Origin: Paracoccaceae bacterium
Lineage (GTDB): Bacteria > Pseudomonadota > Alphaproteobacteria > Rhodobacterales > Rhodobacteraceae
Direction: 5' to 3'
Length of the DNA stretch: 11,412 bases
Assembly: GCA_007131465.1 (NCBI GenBank)
Contig: SLQN01000241.1
Coordinates: forward strand, 1 to 11,412
A model generated the notes under the pieces. The model did not search any database and was not told the DNA's origin. It saw nothing but the letters and a program-made list of their open reading frames with translations. This document shows, one piece after another, positions 6,870-11,412 of the stretch (its first letter is position 1; each line of letters starts with the position of its first letter). A program made the position numbers and the translations under genes.

Positions 6870-7853
6870 ATGAAACGCGGCGTCACCACCATGCAGGACC
6901 GGCCACGAAGCACCGAAATTCTTGCCCCCGATGATGCCGGGATTGCGCGCGCGGCGGCGTTGTTGCGCGCGGGCGAACTGGTGGCGATGCCCACGGAAAC
7001 TGTCTACGGGCTGGCCGGGGATGCGCGCAACCCGGACGCTGTGGCGCGGATATTCAAGGCCAAGGGGCGGCCCGCGCATAACCCGCTGATCGTGCATCTG
7101 GGGGAACTGGAGGCCGCGCAGGCGCTGGCGGAACTGCCGCAGGCGGCGCTGCGCCTGTCCGCGCGGTTCTGGCCCGGCCCCCTGACGCTGGTCGTGCCGC
7201 TGCGCGCCGGGCATGGGCTGGCCCCGGCGGTCACGGCGGGGTTGCCCAGCGTGGCGCTGCGCCTGCCTGCCCATCCGGTGGCGCGCGCGCTTCTGGCCGC
7301 CTTTGGCGGCCCGGTCGCCGCGCCTTCGGCCAACCCGTCGGGCCGGATCAGCCCGACCCGGCCCGCGCATGTGCTGGCGGGGCTGGACGGGCGGATTGCG
7401 GGGCTGCTGGATGGCGGAGCCTGTGACGTCGGGCTGGAATCGACGATCCTCGGGTTTCGGGGCGGGCGCGCCGTTCTGCTGCGCGCGGGCGGGATCAGCC
7501 GCGAGGCGCTGGAGGAGGTGCTCGGCACGTCCGTGCCGGAGGATCATGGCACAAAGATCACCGCCCCCGGCCAGCTTGCGTCGCATTACGCGCCGCGCGC
7601 GCCGCTGCGTCTGAATGTGCGCATGCCGCATCCGGGCGAGGTCTGGATCGGGTTCGGGCCGGGCTGCGATGCGGCGGAATTGACCCTGTCGGCGCGGGGC
7701 GATCTGATCGAGGCTGCGGCGCGCCTGTTCGCGGTGCTGCATGCCGCAGACCGGCTGGACCGGCCAATTGCCGTGGCCCCGGTGCCCGATACGGGGCTGG
7801 GCGCGGCAATCAATGACCGGCTGCGCCGGGCCGCAGCCCCTCGCCCGGCCTGA
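6870..7853 (+). CDS. L-threonylcarbamoyladenylate synthase (Sua5 type)
   Basis: The enzyme makes threonylcarbamoyl-AMP from threonine, bicarbonate and ATP, the first step of t6A formation at position 37 of tRNAs reading ANN codons. Residues ~20-205 are the YrdC/TsaC domain: PTETVYGL (41-48), KGRPAHNPL (65-73), WPGPLTLVVP (101-110) and PSANPSGR (152-159), with GLESTIL at 188-194. Residues ~225-327 are the additional Sua5 domain, opening with GTKITAPGQLASHYAPRAPL; the 327-residue length therefore indicates the two-domain Sua5 form, not the short TsaC. The start is uncertain: ATG 6870 has GGGA too close to be a good ribosome site, and ATG 6891 would also give a family-like N terminus. It is divergent from the acyl-CoA dehydrogenase and converges with dapD, with 75 bases between stops. 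Confidence 0.92.
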   Translation: MKRGVTTMQDRPRSTEILAPDDAGIARAAALLRAGELVAMPTETVYGLAGDARNPDAVARIFKAKGRPAHNPLIVHLGELEAAQALAELPQAALRLSARFWPGPLTLVVPLRAGHGLAPAVTAGLPSVALRLPAHPVARALLAAFGGPVAAPSANPSGRISPTRPAHVLAGLDGRIAGLLDGGACDVGLESTILGFRGGRAVLLRAGGISREALEEVLGTSVPEDHGTKITAPGQLASHYAPRAPLRLNVRMPHPGEVWIGFGPGCDAAELTLSARGDLIEAAARLFAVLHAADRLDRPIAVAPVPDTGLGAAINDRLRRAAAPRPA

Positions 7854-7928
7854 GCGGGGGGGCGTGCGTCACCGCTTCAAGCAATGGGCGGACCCAAGGC
7901 CCGGACGCAGCGGCGCCCGGAGGCAGGA

Positions 7929-8759
7929 TCAGTCGCGCAGCAATTCGTTGATTCCGGTTTTCGACCGGGTCTGGGCATCGACGCGCTTGACGATGACCGC
8001 GCAATAGAGATGGATGCCGTTTTTCGAGGGCATCGAGCCCGCGACGACCACCGAATAGGGCGGCACTTCGCCATAGCTGACCGTGCCGGTTTCACGATCC
8101 ACGATCTTGGTGGATTTGCCGATGAATACCCCCATGCCCAAGACCGAGCCTTTGCGCACGATGCAGCCTTCCACAACTTCGGAGCGTGCTCCGATGAAGC
8201 AGTTATCCTCGATGATGGTGGGACCGGCCTGCATCGGTTCGAGCACGCCGCCGATGCCGACCCCGCCCGAGAGATGGACATTCTTGCCGATCTGCGCGCA
8301 ACTGCCCACTGTGGCCCAGGTATCGACCATCGTGCCGCTGTCCACATAGGCGCCCAGATTGACGAAAGACGGCATCAGCACCACACCGGGCGCGATATAG
8401 GCGGACCTGCGCACCACGCAGTTCGGGACGGCGCGGAACCCTGCCGCTTTCCAGTCCTTCTTTTTCCAGCCCCTGAACTTGCTGTCCACCTTGTCCCACC
8501 AGTCACTGCCCTGCGGGCCGCCGTCCTGACGCTCCATGTCCTTCAGGCGAAAACCCAGAAGCACGGCCTTCTTGGCCCATTGGTTGACATGCCAGTCCCC
8601 ACCCGCGTTCCGTTCGGCCACGCGCAGTGCCCCGCTGTCGAGCGCATCGAGCGTCGCCTCGATGGCGTCGCGCACCGCGCCGGTCGTGGCGGGTGTGATG
8701 GTGTCGCGGGCCTCCCATGCGGCCTCGATCGTGCTTTCCAGCGCGGCAGTATCTGTCAT
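7929..8759 (-). CDS. dapD: 2,3,4,5-tetrahydropyridine-2,6-dicarboxylate N-succinyltransferase
   Basis: DapD transfers succinyl from succinyl-CoA to tetrahydrodipicolinate in the succinylase branch of the diaminopimelate/lysine pathway, so it feeds both lysine and peptidoglycan synthesis in the cytoplasm. The product is 276 residues, against about 274 for the family. An N-terminal helical domain (about 1-95) precedes a left-handed parallel beta-helix of imperfect hexapeptides, seen as repeated turns from [20 protein letters not shown] through [17 protein letters not shown] and [20 protein letters not shown]. The ending [10 protein letters not shown] is typical. ATG 8759 has GGAG at 8766-8769, six bases upstream; the in-frame ATGs at 8768 and 8783 lose it. 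The gene is alone in its orientation here and is not next to dapE or dapC in the window. Confidence 0.95.
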   Translation of the reverse strand: MTDTAALESTIEAAWEARDTITPATTGAVRDAIEATLDALDSGALRVAERNAGGDWHVNQWAKKAVLLGFRLKDMERQDGGPQGSDWWDKVDSKFRGWKKKDWKAAGFRAVPNCVVRRSAYIAPGVVLMPSFVNLGAYVDSGTMVDTWATVGSCAQIGKNVHLSGGVGIGGVLEPMQAGPTIIEDNCFIGARSEVVEGCIVRKGSVLGMGVFIGKSTKIVDRETGTVSYGEVPPYSVVVAGSMPSKNGIHLYCAVIVKRVDAQTRSKTGINELLRD

Positions 8760-8795
8760 TGCGGGCTCCATGGCTCTGGTCATCGGTTGCGCATG

Positions 8796-8824
8796 GCTAT
8801 AGCGTCAGGGGGAATGATCCGCAA
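8796..8824 (-). promoter_or_regulatory. Candidate sigma-70 promoter for dapD
   Basis: On the minus strand TTGCGG (8819-8824) is followed after exactly 17 bases by TATAGC (8796-8801). These match consensus at three and four of six positions. Transcription would begin near 8789, leaving a leader of about 30 bases that contains the dapD ribosome site. It is the only well-spaced pair I saw in this 91-base divergent gap. Confidence 0.4.
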
Positions 8825-8850
8825 TTGGCCCGCGACCCCATGAGGCAGTT

Positions 8851-9675
8851 TTGACAGAGCACAGCAAGTCCCGCACCTTCCCTGATGCAGAGCAGGATAT
8901 GCGTCGTTGGGACCATGTTCCCGATACGGCACAGACGCGCCATCCGGCCTATCGTCTGGCCTTTGGTGACCCGGATTTCATGCTGCGTGACGAATTGCGG
9001 CCGGTGCGGCTGCAACTGGAACTGCTCAAGCCCGACATGCTGATGAACGAGCGCGGCATCGCGTCCACCATCGTCATGTTTGGCGGCGCGCGCATCCCGC
9101 GACCCGAAGACGCCGGGGCGGCCCGCACGAAGACGCTGGGCGACCTGGCGCGGTTCTACGATGTGGCGCGCGAATTCGCGCGGCTGATGACGCTGCGCTC
9201 GGTCCAGAGCTACGGGCGCGAGGATGTCATCGTCACGGGTGGCGGCCCGGGGGTGATGGAGGCTGGCAATCGTGGTGCGAAGGATGCGGGCGGCGCCTCG
9301 ATCGGGCTGAACATCGTGCTGCCGCATGAACAGGCCCCGAACGGGTATATCACGCCGGACCTGTGCTTCAACTTCCACTATTTTGCCATCCGCAAGATGC
9401 ATTTCCTGATGCGCGCGCGGGCGATTACGGTGTTTCCGGGCGGGTTCGGCACACTGGACGAAATGTTCGAGGCGCTGACCCTGATCCAGACGAAAAGGAT
9501 GCGCAAGATGCCCTTCATCCTGTTCGGGCGCGACTTCTGGACGCGTGTCATCAACTGGGAGGCGCTGGCCGAAGCAGGCACCATAAGCGCCGAGGACCTG
9601 GCGTTGTTCCACTATGCAGAGACCGCCGAGGAGGCCATCGCCCTCATCGACGGCTTCCCGCCCGAGACGTGCTGA
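8851..9675 (+). CDS. LOG-family (TIGR00730) nucleotide phosphoribohydrolase-like protein
   Basis: This 274-residue Rossmann-fold protein belongs to the family of plant LOG enzymes and bacterial nucleoside 5'-monophosphate phosphoribohydrolases, which release a base from a nucleotide. Signature motifs are visible: GGGPGVMEAGNRGA (130-143) and PGGFGTLDE (196-204), with the active-site helix AIRKMHFLMRAR (179-190) between them. About 70 residues precede the Rossmann core, longer than the ~190-residue short LOG proteins; this resembles the type II branch. The true substrate is unknown, and in bacteria cleavage of AMP or other purine/pyrimidine monophosphates is as likely as cytokinin activation. 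The start is TTG 8851, supported by GAGG at 8842-8845 with a five-base spacer; the next in-frame ATG is 8899, which would drop 16 residues. Divergent from dapD and followed by a tRNA gene. Confidence 0.87.
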   Translation: MTEHSKSRTFPDAEQDMRRWDHVPDTAQTRHPAYRLAFGDPDFMLRDELRPVRLQLELLKPDMLMNERGIASTIVMFGGARIPRPEDAGAARTKTLGDLARFYDVAREFARLMTLRSVQSYGREDVIVTGGGPGVMEAGNRGAKDAGGASIGLNIVLPHEQAPNGYITPDLCFNFHYFAIRKMHFLMRARAITVFPGGFGTLDEMFEALTLIQTKRMRKMPFILFGRDFWTRVINWEALAEAGTISAEDLALFHYAETAEEAIALIDGFPPETC

Positions 9676-9708
9676 GCACACTGCCGAAGGTAGCGCAGCG
9701 ATTTGACC

Positions 9709-9737
9709 TTTACGCGGGCCAGGAATTTTCCTATCAC
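9709..9737 (+). promoter_or_regulatory. Candidate promoter for tRNA-Thr
   Basis: TTTACG (9709-9714) and TATCAC (9732-9737) are separated by 17 bases, each matching consensus at four of six positions, with the tRNA beginning nine bases after the -10. TTGACC at 9703-9708 is directly upstream but badly spaced. Confidence 0.35.
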
Positions 9738-9746
9738 GCCGTCAGT

Positions 9747-9822
9747 GCCCCTATAGCTCAGCTGGTAGAGCAACTGATTTGTAATCAGTAGGTCCGCGGT
9801 TCGAGTCCGTGTGGGGGCACCA
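9747..9822 (+). tRNA. tRNA-Thr (anticodon UGU)
   Basis: The 76-base gene folds as a complete cloverleaf. The acceptor GCCCCTA pairs with TGGGGGC, the D stem GCTC with GAGC, the anticodon stem ACTGA with TCAGT around loop TTTGTAA, and the T stem CGCGG with CCGTG around TTCGAGT. The loop gives anticodon TGT, which reads ACA and, by wobble, other threonine codons. The 3' CCA is encoded at 9820-9822. No other tRNA is nearby. Confidence 0.97.
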
Positions 9823-10019
9823 GTATTTTCCGCTGCGTTTTTGAATACAAACAACAAAAACGTGGTGGGCTTTTCATCTACCCCCTAAATATTCACCCTT
9901 TGGCACTTGTTACCCTGACATTACGCTGACCTTGCCCATCGGCTTTCGCGGGGTCAAAGGCGCAAGTCGGTCATGGCGTCACATAGTTCCTTTCGGGCCT
10001 TTGCTTCGGCTTCGCCACC
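9823..10019. other. Unrecognised AT-richer spacer between tRNA-Thr and mobile-element debris
   Basis: No supported gene was seen on either strand. The first ~110 bases are visibly poorer in G and C than the flanking genes, which suits acquired or degraded DNA. It holds one short perfect inverted repeat (listed separately) and a five-T run at 9838-9842 that could help end tRNA transcription. I found no copy of the tRNA 3' end here that would mark an attachment-site repeat. Confidence 0.5.
9836..9862. repeat. Inverted repeat downstream of tRNA-Thr
   Basis: CGTTTTTG (9836-9843) and CAAAAACG (9855-9862) are perfect 8-base complements around an 11-base loop. The stem is AT-rich and there is no U-tract after it, so it is not a standard intrinsic terminator on either strand, though the T-run on the left arm could contribute to termination. 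Confidence 0.45.
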
Positions 10020-10085
10020 TTCGGCGAATGGGCCACAGTCTTCGGTGCCGCCAAGATGACAACTGCCTTGCTCGATCGCCTCGGG
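10020..10085 (+). pseudogene. IstB (IS21 family) C-terminal fragment
   Basis: Reading phase from 10020 gives FGEWATVFGAAKMTTALLDR followed by LG, the conserved stretch near the end of the IstB helper ATPase (usual form: LPFGEW..VFG..KMTTALLDRLTHHC). The residues before FGEW (SGLCFGFAT) and after LG (PLPRLT then stop) do not fit the family, so only about 22 codons survive. No IstA or IS21 ends were recognised. Family recognition is from memory of the motif. Confidence 0.6.
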
Positions 10086-10098
10086 CCTTTGCCGAGGC
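10078..10098. repeat. Short hairpin at the IstB/recombinase junction
   Basis: GCCTCGG (10078-10084) and CCGAGGC (10092-10098) are perfect 7-base complements around loop GCCTTTG. The hairpin spans the point where IstB resemblance ends and recombinase resemblance begins. Confidence 0.4.
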
Positions 10099-10185
10099 TG
10101 ACGTGATCTCGGCGCTGCAGCAATGCGTAAACGTCTGGGGCCCCCTCTGTACCCTGCGGAGCAGACCCGGATCGTGCAGTTGCTG
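10088..10185 (+). pseudogene. Large serine recombinase C-terminal fragment
   Basis: One frame gives AEADVISALQQCVNVWGPL (10091-10147) and, two bases displaced, LYPAEQTRIVQLL (10147-10185). Joined, these fit the tail of large serine recombinases of the resolvase family (usual form: ADV..AL..FD.VW..L.PAEQARIVQLLVERV). The switch at about 10141-10149 looks like a two-base insertion, and the resemblance stops before the expected VERV. The catalytic domain is absent, so this is dead coding sequence. The assignment rests on motif memory and needs a profile search. Confidence 0.5.
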
Positions 10186-10554
10186 GCGGTCGGGAAATGG
10201 CTTCAGGCGCAACGCCGCAAGATATCCGCAAAGTTGCGGCTGGGTGAGACGCTCGCCTGCATCCACAATCACCGGGACTGGCCACAGGCATTCCTGACTG
10301 ATGGCCGGGTCGAGATCGGCTCCAACAGGGTTGAAAACCTGATCCGCCCGATAGCTCTCAATCGAAAGAATTTACCTTTTTCAGGTCATGATGAAGGGGC
10401 ATCCCCTCGGGTCGCATCGCGTCACTGATCAAGACCTCCAAGATAAACGGCGTCGAACCCTTCGCCTATCTCAAGGCAACCCTGACCGCCATCGCCAATG
10501 GTCACCGCAAGAAGCGCCCATGACTTGTGGCGCTGGAACTACAGGCCGTCGAAT
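10186..10554 (+). pseudogene. IS66-family transposase (TnpC) C-terminal fragment, frameshifted
   Basis: The first part (phase of 10186) reads GKWLQAQRRKISAKLRLGE, then FLTDGRVEIGSNRVENLIRP and IALNRKN, the hallmark C-terminal part of IS66 transposases including the last catalytic acidic region. After GHDEG (about 10386-10400) the frame moves by one base and continues as RIASLIKTSKINGVEPFAYL and KATLTAIANGH. A further shift near 10505-10525 leads to HDLWRWNYRPSN, which corresponds to the usual DDLLPWNF.PSS ending. A lost G in the run at 10396-10399 would explain the first shift. The N-terminal three quarters of TnpC and TnpA/TnpB are missing, so it cannot transpose. Confidence 0.88.
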
Positions 10555-10590
10555 TGCGCCTCCGTGATCCGCAGCGCGCGCGTACGAAGC

Positions 10591-11412
10591 TCAGGCACTG
10601 TCGTAACTTTGTTGGGACATCGTCCCGCCCATCACATGGTCAAGATCCGCCCCCGAAAGCACGACATGCTGCGCACGCCCGACGATCAGCGGGTCCGGCG
10701 GGGTTGCGATCGCGCTGTCCTTGTCCGGATAATCCAGCGTCGAAAGAAAATGCTTCATGCATTCCAGCCGCGCACGCTTCTTGTCCTTGGATTTCACAAT
10801 GGTCCAGGGCGCATCGGCCGTGTCGGTGTAGAAGAACATCGCTTCCTTGGCCTGAGTATACGCGTCCCATTTGCCCAAGCTGGCCTTGTCGATGGGCGAC
10901 AGTTTCCAGCGCTTGAGGGGGTCTGTCTCGCGCGCGGCAAAGCGACGACGCTGTTCTTCCGGGGTCACCGAAAACCAGTATTTGTGGAGATGGATGCCAG
11001 ACCGCACCAGCATCCGTTCGAATTCCGGGGTCTGGCGCATGAATTCCAGATACTCGAGCGGCGTGCAGAACCCCATGACCCGTTCGACACCGCCACGGTT
11101 ATACCAGGACCGATCATAAAAAACCATTTCTCCCGATGTCGGCAGATGTTCGACATAGCGCTGGAAATACCATTGTCCGAGTTCCTTCTCCGAAGGCTTG
11201 TTGAGCGCGACCACACGCGCGAATCGCGGATTGAGATGCTCGTTGAAACGTTTGATGGTGCCGCCCTTTCCGGCCGCGTCGCGCCCCTCGAACAAGAAGA
11301 CGAAGCGTTCTCCTGTCTCGATCGCCCATTTCTGCACTTTCAGCAGTTCCGCCTGTAAAAGGGCCTTCTCCACCTCATAGGGTTTGCGTGCCATCCGATA
11401 GCGATAGGGGTA
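10591..11412 (-). CDS. ppk2: Polyphosphate kinase 2 (PPK2), 5' end beyond the window
   Basis: The enzyme transfers phosphate between polyphosphate and nucleoside diphosphates in the cytoplasm. Counting from the internal ATG at 11394, Walker A is GRDAAGKGGT (37-46) with VFYDRSWYNRGGVE (91-104) as Walker B; HLHKYWFSVTPEEQRRRF and KRWKLSPID are further family blocks. The coding frame continues upstream of that ATG: the six codons to the window edge read YPYRYR, matching the YPY....KRKPYE stretch that precedes the core in homologues. The true start therefore lies to the right of 11412, and 273 residues are visible. Single-domain layout suggests the class I type, usually ADP-directed, but class needs phylogeny. 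The stop is 36 bases from the end of the IS66 remnant, and the last residues (TMSQQSYDSA) are not a part I recognise as conserved. Confidence 0.92.
   Translation of the reverse strand, partial: YPYRYRMARKPYEVEKALLQAELLKVQKWAIETGERFVFLFEGRDAAGKGGTIKRFNEHLNPRFARVVALNKPSEKELGQWYFQRYVEHLPTSGEMVFYDRSWYNRGGVERVMGFCTPLEYLEFMRQTPEFERMLVRSGIHLHKYWFSVTPEEQRRRFAARETDPLKRWKLSPIDKASLGKWDAYTQAKEAMFFYTDTADAPWTIVKSKDKKRARLECMKHFLSTLDYPDKDSAIATPPDPLIVGRAQHVVLSGADLDHVMGGTMSQQSYDSA

Larger units (their letters stand above)
10020..10554 (+). mobile_element. Composite scar of IS21, serine recombinase and IS66 fragments
   Basis: Three unrelated mobile-gene C-terminal fragments lie end to end in the same orientation: IstB at 10020-10085, a large serine recombinase at about 10088-10185, and IS66 TnpC at about 10186-10554. 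None is intact, and frames shift between and within them. The block sits 198 bases after tRNA-Thr and 36 bases from the ppk2 stop. Boundaries are read from where family resemblance stops and are approximate. Confidence 0.6.

Noticed and set aside
7854..7928. Intrinsic terminator between the convergent Sua5 and dapD genes
   Set aside because: The gap is GC-rich with overlapping weak complementarities but no clean stem and no U-tract.
9612..9857. Minus-strand reading frame of 81 codons across the tRNA
   Set aside because: Its central peptide is the antisense translation of tRNA-Thr, a well-known false gene call.
1..11412. CRISPR array, toxin-antitoxin pair, defence or secretion cluster
   Set aside because: No regularly spaced repeats and no pair of small genes or recognisable effector proteins were seen; the genes are mostly housekeeping.

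Overview
The window reads as high-GC alphaproteobacterial chromosome, most likely order Rhodobacterales (Roseobacter or Rhodobacter relatives). The evidence is the gene set: a NuoE/NuoF-fused formate dehydrogenase beta subunit, the tiny aa3-type cytochrome oxidase subunit IV, a secreted two-cysteine YbjN protein, a long DmdC-like acyl-CoA dehydrogenase, and class I-type PPK2. Strong GC bias at third codon positions agrees. This is inference from protein resemblance; no database search was possible.

Left part (44-5060, mostly minus strand). A formate dehydrogenase diaphorase subunit (its catalytic alpha gene should lie just left of the window) follows an RluA-type pseudouridine synthase gene. 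Divergent from rluA is a secreted YbjN-like protein. It converges on a small lipoprotein, and a GC-rich hairpin lies between the two stops. Upstream of the lipoprotein on the same strand are a 44-residue cytochrome aa3 subunit IV and an MBL-fold hydrolase.

Middle (5060-9675). An acyl-CoA dehydrogenase gene is coupled to the MBL gene through a TAATG overlap. Divergent from it is the threonylcarbamoyl-AMP synthase (Sua5/TsaC). Convergent with that is dapD (lysine and peptidoglycan precursor synthesis), itself divergent from a LOG-family nucleotide phosphoribohydrolase. These are housekeeping genes in short transcription units; plausible promoters are noted where the sequence gives one.

Right part (9747-11412). 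A complete tRNA-Thr(UGU) with encoded CCA is followed by about 200 bases of unrecognised, AT-richer sequence. A compact graveyard of mobile-element debris comes next: an IstB (IS21) fragment, the C-terminal end of a large serine recombinase, and the frameshifted C-terminal end of an IS66 transposase, packed end to end in about 535 bases. The window closes with a polyphosphate kinase 2 gene whose 5' end runs off the right edge.

I did not find a convincing undescribed multi-gene system. The best leads are the layered mobile-element scar beside the tRNA, the lipoprotein with a possible permuted cysteine-peptidase arrangement, and the acyl-CoA dehydrogenase/MBL hydrolase pair.
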